Origin: Ligustrum vulgare
Taxonomy: Eukaryota > Streptophyta > Magnoliopsida > Lamiales > Oleaceae
Direction: 5' to 3'
DNA length: 64,000 nucleotides
Assembly (NCBI GenBank): GCA_963555705.1
Contig: OY743187.1
Location: forward strand, 10,120,133-10,184,132
A program made the position numbers and the translations under genes. Positions 36,201-47,130 of this stretch are shown here, one piece after another; position 1 is the first letter of the stretch; each line of letters starts with the position of its first letter. The notes under the pieces are model-generated. The model made no database searches and was not told where the DNA came from. It saw only the letters and a program-made list of their open reading frames with translations.

Positions 36201-36906
36201 AATTATTTTCAATTTGAATAACCTGATTTTTTTTTTTTTAATTAACCCTTTAAAATAAGTAATTTATCCAAACACGTCTAGAAATAACTTAGAAGGAAAT
36301 TTTAAGCTTAGCAAAAAATGCTGAAAATTAGTAATTACTTTCAAAATTAGGAAAGTGGGAATTGAAAAATTAATTACATGTTCAATCATGGGAATGAGAA
36401 CTTGGTCCAATGCCTCATTTTTTTCCACGGCATCACCTATGTACTTGTGAAGAAACCATAGCGAATCTTCTAATGAGGCTGTAAAAATAAAACCAAACAT
36501 AATTAAGAGGATTAATCTTTTGCAATTTACCTTATCAAGAATAACAATGTATAACTATTTGTTAAAAGGGTAGAGCTCAGTGCTGTTTAAATATAAACAC
36601 AGTAATTAACTTATAAAAGTACTTGAGCTGCTAAGCAAGGTTACTCTTCGTTAAATTGAGGGCACGACAAAATATACGTTTACCAGTAACTGTGGAAGCG
36701 ATTTTGGGAGGAAAGTGAAGGCGGGAAATGGAGTCCTGGAGTTTTTTTGGCTTAGCCTTGAGGAGAGCGGTCATGACCCGACCCAAGGTTGCGGATACCA
36801 TGGGACCTGGGACGGGGCCCGATCCTGAACCTTGCTCTGATATTAAGGGTGTAGATAGATACTGAGGCGGCCTTCCGTTTGTTTGCTGCAAATCTTCTTC
36901 TTCCAT
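24232..36906 (-). CDS. ARM/HEAT-repeat-type protein, 24 exons, 1109 residues
   Basis: Coding exons in transcript order: 36906-36684, 36478-36378, 35952-35742, 35125-35094, 34691-34401, 34088-33986, 33879-33743, 33298-33125, 32404-32205, 32118-31975, 31887-31799, 31372-31225, 30993-30947, 30776-30721, 30040-29877, 29314-29127, 26598-26541, 26461-26389, 26118-26017, 25907-25811, 25741-25610, 25309-25074, 24980-24840, 24414-24232. All introns are GT..AG, phases agree throughout, and the total is 3330 bases. The protein starts MEEEDLQQTNGRPPQYLSTP; after a Gly/Pro/Ser-rich stretch it is a series of amphipathic helices without catalytic motifs, as in plant proteins annotated 'ARM repeat superfamily'. 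Molecular role unknown to me. Least certain: the 32-bp exon 4 (VTKSQGETVRR) and a three-base acceptor choice at exon 16 (29314 or 29317). Confidence 0.88.
24641..24804. mobile_element. Tourist-like MITE in last ARM intron
   Basis: 164 bp with inverted ends CGCCCCGTTTGGT and, read backwards, GAGCCCGTTTGGT, flanked by CTA on both sides. Interior words ('ttcaaccgcacattttt', 'acttttcaacc') place it with other Tourist-like pieces in the window. Confidence 0.65.
26749..27037. mobile_element. hAT-type MITE in the large ARM intron
   Basis: An 8-bp target duplication GTTGGGAT lies at 26741-26748 and 27038-27045. The ends are CTAGGTTGCACCGACAC and, read backwards, CTACGTTGCACGGATAC. The interior repeats 'gtgtcg' words on both sides. 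It landed on the outer edge of the palindrome that follows. Confidence 0.8.
27041..28500. repeat. 1.46-kb palindrome (arms about 715 bp, 27-base loop)
   Basis: The left arm 27041-27761 and right arm 27789-28500 are reverse complements with few mismatches along their whole length. Two nested starts of the same type, 'gcacaaaacgtccctac' and 'ggcacaaaacgtccctatg', occur in each arm, which resembles Mutator-like long terminal inverted repeats. The centre carries GCCCCTGTTTGAGCC in both orientations. It lies inside the 2.5-kb intron between exons 16 and 17, so the pre-mRNA would contain a very long hairpin. No coding capacity. Confidence 0.88.
28609..28650. repeat. (GT)n and G-run microsatellite
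   Basis: About 11 GT units, then TTTGGGGTGG and a run of G, in the same intron as the palindrome. Confidence 0.85.
34862..34981. repeat. Poly-C/poly-A, (AT)n and (AC)n microsatellites
   Basis: A run of about 17 C then A's at 34862-34888, (AT)n near 34950-34965 and (AC)n near 34967-34981, in the intron between exons 4 and 5 of the ARM gene. Confidence 0.85.
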
Positions 36907-36983
36907 TAGTCCGACTGATGGAACTCCTGTAGAGAGAGATGGAGAGGTTTCTCAAACAATCGGTTCGTTTTTTTAAAAGTTTA

Positions 36984-37973
36984 GGTGTATTCAATTTAAA
37001 CTTTAGAATCTTTATAAAAATTTTGATGTATTTAATATAAATTTTAAAGGACTTTCTAAAAGTTCATAAAAGTCATGGTGTATTGTATAAAGACTTTTAA
37101 AATTATCAATGACTTTTAAAGACTCCTACGAAATTCTCTATGTACTAACTTCTAAACATAAAGTATAACCACAAAATCTCTTTATTTGTCTCTCTTTAAC
37201 CTTCAAAATTTTGAAAGACTTTTATAAAAAAAAAAAAATTCTTTTAAATTGTAATTTTATTTATTCTATATTTTTCTGCTTTCATGTTATTTTTAGAAAC
37301 CTTAAACATTTGACTAAACAAATCATTATTTCTCTTCTCTTCAACTTTTTGTATTTTTTTATTTTAAATATTTTTTCTTTATATTTGGACTCTCTTTTTT
37401 TTCATCTTTTTTTCGATTTTTTTTATGAAAATAAATCTAACTAAAATTCCATAAGATCTTATAGAAAAATAATAAATAAATTATATCAAAACAAATAATA
37501 ATAAGTAAAGTGAATCTAGAATTTTCTCTAAAAAAAATTTTATGAACATAGTACAATTTTTATGTCGATATCAAACGCGATTTATTTTCCACCCGTTTTT
37601 TTAATAACAAATGTTTCTCTGTCTTAAAACTATTTATATTTCTCACGCTATATTTTTTTTTGTAATTCACTTTACATATAATTATTATTAACGATTCATA
37701 TTTACATCATACGAAAATTAATCTATTAGCGTTTAAGTTTTTCAATTAAAAATAAAAGTCTGTAAAAGTCTTTAAAAGTATTTGAAAGTCTTTTAAATCA
37801 ATCTATAAAGTCTTTGAAAGTACATGAAAGTCTTTTAAATAAATGTCCACGAAAGTCTTTAAAAGTCTATATAAATCCATAAAAGTCAATAAAATTCAAT
37901 GAAATCCATTAAAAAAAGTCCATTGAAAAAAGTCTTTAAATGTCTTTCGAAATCTCAATTGAATAAACCCCCC
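36984..37973. mobile_element. MITE-like element upstream of the ARM gene
   Basis: The ends are inverted: GGTGTATTCAATT at the left and, read backwards from the right, GGGGGGTTTATTCAATT. The interior is built of short reiterated words ('aaagtctttaaaag', 'aaagtc.ataaaagtc') near both ends. TTA precedes it and TAA follows, so the target duplication is not exact. It starts about 80 bases upstream of the ARM start codon and may supply part of the promoter. Confidence 0.45.
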
Positions 37974-38039
37974 TAAAATTAACGTTGTTATTGACAAATT
38001 AGGGCCAAATGTCAGAAATACCCTTAAATTAATACCAAA

Positions 38040-39142
38040 TTACCTGTTACCCCCGCAGGCCTGCCTTCTTCGAGTGCACAGAATCACCAAGTTAGGGCTC
38101 AAGTCTCCTTGAAGCGACTTCAACAACTTATCGATTCTCGTCATTCATCGTCGTCGTTCATTGTGGATTGTCAACGGAACGGAGGGAAAAAATTCGAAGG
38201 AACGTAGTGCACTTCTGAATCTTTTCCCCTCTCCATTTAACCTTAAATACGTATTTTTTTGCATCTGGTTTTCACCATAAAATGTTTTTTTTGGACAATG
38301 GCGTTCAAGATTTGAAGAACACGGTGAACATAAATAGTATGTGTGCTGGTAGCTAAAATAAGTGAAAAAGAATCATGTTCGTACTGGTAGTAATCGAAGA
38401 ACCATGTGACACACAATAGAGAGAACCGACTTTTGGGACTTATTTTAGGGGAGTCCTAAAGTTGAACCATTCTAAGACAAGAATGAGGAAAGGAAAGTGT
38501 CCTAATAGCTAACTGGATTTTGATTCTGTAAGATTGAAGTGATATAAATATAGTTTTATCCCTAAAGAGTGGCATTAAGTGTTTATTTCAGTCCAATTAT
38601 TTTGCTCATTCAGTTTGAAAAGTATAATTTCCGTATGATCTCATATCTTCATGTATGTTTCTGTATCTCTTTTTCTCTGTATATGCAATTTAATTGTTTG
38701 TGTAAATGCCATGGTGAAATGAGATGGCAGATTTTATGCATTGCTTCGTGTTCTGTGATTGGGGTTTGCGGCATTGTAGGTTGAAGAACCAAAATATGCA
38801 TTTGAGGCCAAGAGTATGCTGAGAATAAAACTTTTGTGCTATCTACTCTCCAATTGAAAATAAATCCAGTGAGTGTTGTATGTGACCAAATGCTGTGAGA
38901 TAAGTTAGCTTTTTGTTCTTTCAGAAAAATGGAAATTTGGGATAGAAAAGAAATCACCGGATGTTGTATAAGGTAGGTTAGTGATATTGTGAGGGGAAAG
39001 AATTCTTGGTATATATCCTCTCTTATTTTACCCATTCCAATATGTTAAAACCAGTAATTGTGTTCTATACATTTTAAATTCTCGAACTACTTGAAGTGTT
39101 TAGTTTTGATTATGTGTTATTGAATTATTTCAGGAACACGTT
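38040..39142 (+). other. Possible 5' leader and introns of a decayed gene
   Basis: 38080-38200 has the composition of a transcribed leader ('cttcttcgagtgcacagaatc', 'attcatcgtcgtcgttcat'). A good acceptor, 'gaattatttcag', at 39123-39134 leads into the zinc-knuckle exon. No upstream coding exon could be confirmed. Confidence 0.35.
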
Positions 39143-39346
39143 ATGAGGGGAAAGAATTATGAAATCTGTCACGGTTGTAGACAAACCAAACATTGGTTGT
39201 ATGATTGCCCAACAAAGACTCCTTGCTTGGGATTTGGACAGGGAGTCTTGCAGTTGTTTGAGGCAGAGAGAATGACGGAAAATCGTGGACATCTTTTCTT
39301 CCCGTTCTTTGACTTCGGATGTACCTACGCACATCACAAGAGATAA
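39143..39346 (+). pseudogene. Zinc-knuckle/GRF-like exon relic
   Basis: The 67-codon frame contains a CCHC zinc knuckle, CHGCRQTKHWLYDC (C-x2-C-x4-H-x4-C), followed by PCLGFGQGVLQLFEAERMTE and NRGHLFFPFFDFGCTYA. The latter resembles a GRF-type zinc finger, but expected cysteines are replaced (LGFG where CxCG is usual; FFPF where FxCP is usual). Such combined knuckle/GRF proteins are common in plants. The missing ligands suggest a degenerate copy; it could also be the last exon of a diverged small gene. Confidence 0.5.
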
Positions 39347-39419
39347 ACAAAATAACTTTGTTTAATTATGTACATTGAATCGTTATTGCATTAAATAAAC
39401 ATATACACATGCTTTGGAT

Positions 39420-40340
39420 TTGTTTGTCGATGTCTCCAATGGGCCCTTCTTACGCTGAGTTGAAGCTCTTGTGCATTGGAATTCAAGCTATGTCATTTAC
39501 TCCAAGCTTCCTTTTAACCTGGTCATTCAATTGTCGATTACATCGATAAAGTCTCGATTTTGTTGGACTAGTTTTGTAGTCATGGTCTAAGTGGAGCTTG
39601 GTAACACGCCAGATGCCACCCAAATCTGAGCAAACAGTCATCTTTGCCTTACATCCTGTTTGAATAGTGGGATGAGGATTCAAAGAGTTTCTTGTAGAAC
39701 TAACTCTCTTACCTTCTCAACTACAAGCAAATATATCATTCGTTAGAACACCTTCTGAGTGTTTTTGGAATTTCTTTTCCGTACTGGGAACCCGACACTG
39801 CAAGCGTACTGCATGTAAAATGCGAACGTCTCATCGTATGATGTAAATTTCATCACAACCTCCGGTAGCCTCATATGTAACCTCTTCGTTCACTCCAACT
39901 CAATTATTTGGTGTTATCTCATCTACTTCCACACCTTCATCACTCACAACTAAGGTATTTACATCAACTAATGGAGAGTCATTTCCTGTTCATTGTCCTC
40001 AATTTATTAGATCAAAATACATATTAATTCAAACAGGTTACAATTTCAACAAATATATATTCGGGTGAACGAGCTAGACGAAAATGATTCCACCATGTAC
40101 GCAGGTTATGATTCCAACATTTTTTATTTCAAGCAGGTATTGATTCCACCATTTATTATTTCCAGCAGGTTAGGATTCCACCATTTATGTGTAAACCTTA
40201 AATGTTTATGCATAACCAATTGTGTAAACCTAGCATACACGAGATTCAATTTTTTTAGAACAATAATCTTCCACCAGCTCATAAAATCAGGATGCACGAG
40301 CTAAACTTAAATTGATGATATACTCACCAATGTTTGACAT
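39420..40340 (-). pseudogene. FAR1/FRS-related pseudogene
   Basis: Exon 1 starts at 40340 (MSNI) and has a donor at 40327. Exon 2 begins at 39985 after a good acceptor; the joined codon is Gly, giving MSNIGNDSPLVDVNTLVVSD. Farther on, other frames give VMKFTSYDETFAFYMQYACS and VGFPVRKRNSKNTQK, then TGCKAKMTVCSDLGGIWRVT and KLHLDHDYKTSPTKSRLYRC, the FAR1 DNA-binding domain with its C..C..H-D-H pattern. A stop after TPNN and at least two frameshifts break it, and the transposase-like and SWIM parts are missing. FAR1 proteins are domesticated Mutator-type transposases. Confidence 0.78.
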
Positions 40341-40855
40341 TGCTGGTTTCTGGTGTGGTGGCACGACGGCGTGTCGTTGGAGTATTGTTAGAGGACCTAT
40401 ACAGATTCGGTATACCAGTTTGTAAGGAACGAAATTGTTGTCTTCTTCTCTACCAAAAAAAATATATATTGTCGAAGGTACGGATCTGGCCAGCTCCGGT
40501 GGTGCAGCTGTGGTGGTGTGGGTCGAATAAGTTTGAATGTCAGAGTCGAACCAATTTTTGGGAGCTTAAGTGAAAGAGGAAAGTAAAAGGCAGATCCCGC
40601 TCATGTTGTTTGAAATGAATATTAGAGTTTTAGTTTAAGCAAAATATAGAAATATGTTTAGCCCAAAATGTCGCGAGATACTAGAATTGAAAACCACACT
40701 GTCATGTGTGGCTGTACAACCAGCATTTTCCTAAAACTTTACCATGGTGGGATCGACCGTAAGGGAAAACTACAAATTCAATGGAAAGTATATGTGAGCA
40801 ATATATTGTACGGAAAAATAGAAGAATTTTGATGATTTTATGGAGATTCGCCGGC

Positions 40856-41412
40856 CATGTATAGATCGGGATTGTTGCCCGGCCTCGCTAGGTTACTCTT
40901 TGTTTATTCAACATATTTGCCCGGGCTTATCCTGTCACTACATAGGTCGGTCACTCCCGACCTTATCAAAAATCTCATTGATGATAAGATATATGGTCGG
41001 CCTGTCCCAGTCACATCACGCTTAGAAGCCCAACACAGATAGGACTTCGAACCTTCTTCATTAATGGGCTTCATTCATGGACCTCCTTCTTGGGCCTCCG
41101 TAACAAGACGTATCTTATAAGGAAACCTCCTAAAAAAGGGGAACTCTATTCTTGTAAAGATAGAATTTCCCTTAAAAGGTAAGTTTATATAAAAAGACTC
41201 CTTCTTCAATTAAAGAAGGTTATGGGCTTTTTTCAGCCCTATGAATACAGGTCTTTTGATCACAATATTCATTCAATATTCTCTCTATTTTTCCAGAATA
41301 CTAATCCTCCTCTCCTTTTTGCAGGTTATACAAGGCGTTTTCTTTCATCTTTTGCAATGATCAAGAAGTCCCAGATCTTGCCACGTCAAGGTTAGGATTT
41401 TTTACAACATCA
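40856..41412 (+). repeat. 5' LTR, truncated
   Basis: It matches 47840-48421 with a few per cent mismatch and small indels, ending ACAACATCA. The first ~320 bases of the full LTR are missing. Confidence 0.85.
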
Positions 41413-41432
41413 ATTGGCGCCGTCTGTGGGAA
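41413..41432 (+). other. Primer-binding site
   Basis: ATTGGCGCCGTCTGTGGGAA starts directly after the LTR. TGGCGCC at this position is the standard tRNA 3'-end complement in many plant gypsy elements. Confidence 0.75.
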
Positions 41433-41789
41433 CCCGATCTAAAAATCATGTTGTTCAAGTATCAATCTCAAAATAAATAAAAAATTCAGAAAATTTATCA
41501 ATCTGGCCACAGAAAATAGTCTCAATAAAAGAACTTGCTGATCAAAGCAACTTGCTGGGGACACATGCCAATGGGTGGACCTTATCTTTCATAATCATTG
41601 AAGATACGGCTAAACCATGGAGGATTAATTTTTTCAAGACTGCTACAGCTCCTGACCACTATGGCAACGAGGACTCATCCACCGGAAAAATAGCAGTTAA
41701 GATTGCGGCGATGACTCGTCTTGTCATAACCTCCGACGACCATTGTCAAGGTTACGACGAGGACTCACTTTGCCTGCACCACTACCTTC

Positions 41790-42335
41790 GTAGGATGGCA
41801 TGAAGTCGATCTGGCAGCATTCGAGCTGACCCACCATTTCCCTGTTTCTTCCCTTCTGAATTTTGGGAGGCAGTACGCCGGATGACAGGAAGAGCGATAG
41901 AGTCAGCCGAGGGAGTACTGGTTACAATTGAATTTAGCCCACACTTAAGCGGAACGAGATTTTGTACTATAGGAATTTGAGCAGTACAATTTGGGTTATG
42001 GGCAAATCCAGGAATGGCTAAATTCTTGGCCGGCGAATCTGTTACCTGAAGACAAGTTCTGGCCCTTCTCATCTCCGTTGCTGGTGGTGCAAAAGAACCC
42101 CTCCCTCTCGTCCTAGTCCTCGTAGGCCTCACTTGAAAGTTCTTCTAAACATTCCTCAAATAAGGAGACCTCCTCATACTCTGAGGCACACCATATTTTT
42201 CACTGAAGCCCAAACTCGCTTGTTCAGCCTCCGTTTTTGGCGACATTGGCCTATATCTAGACATGATTTCAGCAGTTATTGCTGTGTTATAAGGATTCGC
42301 CGTTCGGATCGTTTCCACCTTAAAAAAAAAAAGGA
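41790..42335 (-). pseudogene. Captured host-gene fragment 1 (conserved plant protein, unnamed)
   Basis: A minus-strand frame, continuous apart from one TAG, reads KVETIRTANPYNTAITAEIM, SRYRPMSPKTEAEQ, SPYLRNV, stop, then VRPTRTRTRGRGSFAPP and onward for about 100 residues. The arrangement (NPY..AI.AEIMSRYRP, SPYLRN, RPTRTR.RGR) matches my memory of a plant-specific family of unknown function with an N-terminal AEIMSRYRPIAPKP motif. It is not retroelement coding sequence. It lies antisense to the element. Confidence 0.6.
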
Positions 42336-42499
42336 AAAAAGGAATTGCAGGTAAAAGGTGGAGGATGAAGAAGAAGCTGTGATTTGGTGATGGGAACTGG
42401 TTTTAAGAAAATGTCGAACCAATGAGAAAGATGCAACATAAAACAGAACGAGAATTCATAGACAAATCTATTGCTATCTGATTTAGAAATTTCCAAATG

Positions 42500-42880
42500 A
42501 TGTGGGGATGTTACCTATGAGTTTGATGTTCCACAACTGGATATTTTGCAGATTAAAGAGGTTCCCAATTTCATCTAGAAGTTCTACCAGACATCTGATT
42601 GATGTCTAAGTACAGTAGGACAAGGTTTCTTAAGAGATTGCCTAAGGATTCAGGCAAGACACCTCCAAAGTTATTTTTGTTTACTGTTGGTGATTCTAAT
42701 TATGTAGCATTTGTCAATGATGAAATGAAACTCAAGTCATCAAATCCTCCACTTCCAAGCTGATTGCCAGTGGCATTCAACCAATTAAGCCTGTGCAATT
42801 TAGAGAGGATCGAGAATTCTCAAGAAAGATAGTTCCCATCAACCATAAGCTCAAGTTCGAAGGAATATATCGGAAGTCCA
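42500..42880 (-). pseudogene. Captured host-gene fragment 2: LRR receptor kinase ectodomain
   Basis: Read on the minus strand it contains LSKLHRLNWLNATGNQLGSG, GFDDLSFISSLTNAT, then NNFGGVLPESLGNL and LVLLYLDINQMSG. These are leucine-rich repeats of the kind in LRR-XII receptor-like kinases, including the non-canonical DDLSFISSLTNAT repeat typical of that subfamily. Stops and at least one frameshift are present and no kinase domain is attached. It abuts fragment 3, which runs the opposite way. Confidence 0.75.
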
Positions 42881-42881
42881 T

Positions 42882-44000
42882 TGGCAGATCCAGTCAGAAG
42901 GTTCTCATCTGGTCCCATGTCTCAAACTTCTCCTACTTCATCTCCATTTGGGAGGCACAATAGATGGGGCTATGATTTGTATAGAGCATCATCACCTTCA
43001 CTAAACCCATAAGCCTCACCCACATATTCTGAATTCCATGCTTCAGTTCAATATCAAAATGGCATTCCCATTATCTTCCTCCAGAAAATTTACCTCGTCA
43101 GTTATCTGAGAATACACCTGTAAATCATGTGAAAAATCCAAGTTTTGATGAATATTGGCCTTCTCCTATATTTGCGCCATATCCATCTGCATCGCCACCA
43201 CCCATCTACATTCCTAGCAGTCATGTTTCAAAAGTTCTTTTGCAGTCTGAAAGTGCCCCTGTTAGTATATCGAAATCCAGTAGGAACACCATCTCTTCTT
43301 GCCTACTTGGAATTGTATAGCAAACTCTGCTTTCAAGGTCAAGAGTTCGAGTTGGCATCAACCCATGAAAGCCACACGACCCAGTGTTGTTAATACAGAT
43401 GCATGATTTGGCCTGAACAAGATCACTCAATAACTGACAATTCGTTCACTTTCGAAAAAGATGACACTGGAAGAATGCCTAGGGTGAAATCTTCATCAAA
43501 TATCTCGCCGCCTAAATCATTATGTAGAAGCTCTAGTTAGTTCTCTTATCAGGATGATTATATGATTCTGAGTTTTCTGGACTATTTGTTGTGGATGATG
43601 ATGAAATGACAGATCTAGGCACCAGACCTGGATCATTTGATCAGCTTGGGCACCCATTTGGACCCCGTTAAAGAGGCAGCATTTTTCTAGTTAGAAAATC
43701 TCAACATGCAGTAGTTGGTGCTTTAGTTCAAACGCTGAAGAAGGCACCAGCTCCTCACTTAGACATTGTTGTTACATAAAATCTATTGCAAGGTTCTAAA
43801 CGTGAGACGTAGAGAAACAACAATCAAGATCCTGACGATCCTTTGGCAACATAAGAGCGGCAATCTACGTCTGTGAATTTTGCTGCTTCTGGACTTATTT
43901 CATCCAAGACTTCGGGGGACGTATTAGATGAGCTTCATAATTATAGAGAATTAAAAACTCGCTACTAAAGCAAGTGAATTCGTTGAGCCCTTGATCGTGA
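42882..44000 (+). pseudogene. ATG13: Captured host-gene fragment 3: ATG13 C-terminal region
   Basis: Plus-strand pieces read SGPMSQTSPTSSPFGRHNRW then GYDLYRASSPSLNP, NPSFDEYWPSPIFAPYPSAS, SKVLLQSESAPVSI, and farther on VVDDDEMTDLGTRPGSFDQL and SQHAVVGALVQTLKKAPAP. These are hallmarks of the disordered C-terminal half of plant ATG13, the ATG1-kinase partner that starts autophagy. The N-terminal HORMA domain is missing. Several stops and frameshifts show it is dead. The sequence runs roughly co-linear with the protein, but I cannot tell whether introns were lost. Confidence 0.72.
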
Positions 44001-44929
44001 CTGGATACTTCTTAATGCTGCAGGTATTGACAACCCTTTGTAGTAAATTGGCGAAGTTGTTTTAAACCCTGGCAACCACCATCTATGTAGCAAAAGGGAT
44101 AACTATCGTAAATATTAAAAATTTCTGCTGGAGTAAGGATTTCCTCAAGTCCTTGGTAATTTTTGGATCTTCTCAATGAATTGCAAAAACAAGGTGCGCC
44201 CTAACCCTTGCCATTAATCTAATAATCCTTGCATAAATCTTGATCATGTGTTAGACCTCCATAATTTTGCAATCCTGAATAATCTATGATTACAACTGAA
44301 TAAAGAGCTAATCAACTCCAAACATGATTACTTGTCTTTGCGCAATTTGGTAATCTATTCGGTAAGATGAGATTAATTTATTAGATTTGCAATAGCTTGC
44401 GAACAAAAATTATTATGACATGTAAATTCGAGAAATATGTTTTCCGATCATAAGATAATTTAGCTTCGCTATTTCTTAGAGCAAGTCGAGATCTGCGACC
44501 AAGACTTAAAATGGAAAGTTCTTGATGGAAGTCATGAAAGTCTCATAATATGTTAATATGCTAATTGATGAAATCAGATTACAATTTTGGTCTCGTTATT
44601 TACAAGTATGATCAGATCAATAAAGCACTAGTTGAACTCAAATTGCTTGCTGAATTTGAAGTTATTTGATTCATTCACATGATAATTAATGTTATTTTTT
44701 GTGATCTAAAGTTTATATAACTTGAAAATTAGCTGATTTAAGTAGCAAATTATAAAGTAACTCACAAAGTGACCAATTATGTAAAACATCATATTTCTAT
44801 GTGATCATCAATAGAAACACTTAAAATATTTTAGCATGACCTTCCTGGGTACAATCTACATTGATTAAAACGCTCCAACCTTTTTCAATAGCTAATTATA
44901 TTAATTAAAAAAAAGGTTTGCTTCGAATC
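44001..44929. other. Retroelement interior, no coding match
   Basis: AT-rich, multiply stopped sequence between the ATG13 fragment and the tandem repeats. Nothing recognised. Confidence 0.4.
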
Positions 44930-45250
44930 AATTAAATTCCCGCTAAAACAAGTTTGGACTTATTACTCAACATAAGCTCGACTTACCATTCCTTAACGTT
45001 GACTTGAGCTCGTTACTTACACACGAGCTCGACCTATTATTTTTTAACACCAGCTCGGGCTTATGTGCTAACATGAGCTTGACCTATAACTCCTGCAATA
45101 ACAAGCTCATTATTTCTTAACATGAGCTCGGCTTAATGATTCTCAACATAAGTTAAAGATTATTACTTAACATAATCCCGACTTATTCCTTGCTTAAACA
45201 TATCAATAAGCTCTATTATCAATGCAAGCCATAATCCCTCGTCAATCTGA
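44930..45250. repeat. 'aacataagctcgg.cttatt' reiterated words, block 1
   Basis: Irregular repeats of about 30-45 bases built from 'aacat.agctcg', 'gacctatta' and 'gggcttat'. The same family returns at 46740-47130. Confidence 0.6.
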
Positions 45251-45389
45251 AGTTAGCTTCTATGCCCTCCAGTCATCGAACAAAAACAACTGTGATAATT
45301 AAAGAAAACATACCATACCACATTGGGAATGATTTACAACGTCGACCACAAAGCACGACTTTACAAATTATCTCCAAAAAACACAAGGT

Positions 45390-46600
45390 CAAATAATTTA
45401 CAATGTCTCATATAGTAAGGCTTTACAAATTATTTCCTCGCAAATAATTTACAATGTCTCATATGGCAAGGCGTTACAAATTCTTTCCTCACAAATAATT
45501 TACAATGTCTCATATGGCAATGCGTTACAAATTATTTCCTTACAAATAATTTACAACGTCTCATATGGAAAGGCATTACAAATTATTTCCTTACAAATAA
45601 TTTACAATGTCTCATATGGCAAGACGTTACAAATTATTTCCTTACAAATAATTTACAATGTCTCATATGGCAAGGCGTTACAAATTATTTCCTCATAAAT
45701 AAATTATAAGGTCGACCAAAATGTCTGACCTGACGAATTATTTCAGCACGAATAATGTACGGGATCAACCATCATGCCCGGCCTCACAGATTGCTTCCCT
45801 ATGAAGAGTTTATAAGGTCAGCCCATATGCCTGACCTATCAAACTATCTCTTTTTTACACAAAGTCAAGGGTTTGATCCCTTTTTTGTACGAAAAGTCTA
45901 TAAGGTCGACCTACCTGCCCGACCTATTTTCTTAAATTACGCAAAGTCAAGGGTTTGACCCTTCTTTGTGCAAAGGGTTTACAAGGTCGGCTTAAATGCC
46001 CGACCTGTCTAACCATTCCCTTAAAACTACACAAATTCAAATAATTTACAAGGTGGGTCACATGGCATGAATTTATAAACTATTTCCTCAAAAACACGAA
46101 GTCGAGGACCTGACCATTTATTTGTATAAATCCTATACAAGATCGGCCTTGATCGACCTTACAAATTGTTTTCCATGAATTCACAAATTCAACAGCTTGA
46201 TCACTTCTTTGTGTAAATTATTTACAAGGTCGGTTTTGATCGACGTTACAAATTATTTTTCATAAACTCATGAAAGGGCAGGGCTTGACCCCTCATTTGA
46301 GCTAAAGTCCATAAGGTTGGCCATGATCGACCTGTATAACTATACTTCAAAATTATAAAAGGTTTCTAGTTCAAAGCACGGGCTCACTGCCATATTCAAA
46401 ATACCCAACCTATCAACCATTCTTGTAAATTACACAAAATCAAGGACTTGATCCATTATCTGTGCGGAAATTTACAAGCTCGGCCACAATACCCGACCTT
46501 ACAAATAAATTCCCAAAAATCACAAAGTGAAGGGTTTGACCCTTTCTTTATTAAAAATAATTTACAGGGTCGGTCACATAGCACAACCTTTATAAGTTAT
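45390..46600. repeat. 51-bp tandem repeat grading into longer degenerate units
   Basis: Starting at 45390, units of exactly 51 bases ('caaataatttacaatgtctc' ... 'ttacaaattatttcctca') repeat six times with few changes. From about 45700 they grade into diverged, longer units containing 'aaggtcg.c', 'cgacct', 'caaagtcaagggtttgacc' up to 46600. Confidence 0.85.
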
Positions 46601-46739
46601 TGGTGACACTACATAGCTAAGTTGTTTCTTGCCCACGCGCAAGCGCTCAAAGCCTTAAATCACGAGCAAACAATTAGATACTTGCTCATGCAAGTACACA
46701 TGGTCATTCTCAAGCAGTCAAGTAATCAAATCACATAAT

Positions 46740-47130
46740 GAAGTCCCCAAATCTACATAAGCTCAAGTTTATTACTTTACATGCTCGGGCTTATTTACAT
46801 TCTGCATAATGCTCGGGTTTATTAACTAACATAAACTCATGCTTAATTCTTGCTAACATATGCTCGAGCTCATTACTTAACATAAGTCCAAGCTTATTCC
46901 TTGATATAAGCTTGGATTATTCTTGCTTAACAAAAGCTCGAGCTCATTACTTGACAAAAGCTCGTGCTTAATTCTTGCCAACATAAATCAAAGCTCATTC
47001 GTTAACATAACCTCTGCTTATTCTTACATAACATGAGCTCAACTTATTATAAAAGCTTGAACTCATTACTTATCATGGACTTGGCTTATTATTTATTAAC
47101 ATAAGCTGCAACATAACCGTTGAATCACAT
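46740..47130. repeat. 'aacataagctcgg.cttatt' reiterated words, block 2
   Basis: Same word family as 44930-45250, flanking the 51-bp array on the other side. Confidence 0.6.

Noticed and set aside
40840..41042. Short overlapping plus-strand frames, repeated at 47806-48026
   Set aside because: They occur in both LTR copies and are LTR sequence rather than a gene; the repeat explains their similarity.
45390..45700. Regular 51-bp repeats considered as a CRISPR-like array
   Set aside because: Repeat and 'spacer' portions are equally conserved, and the context is a plant retroelement; it is a simple tandem repeat.
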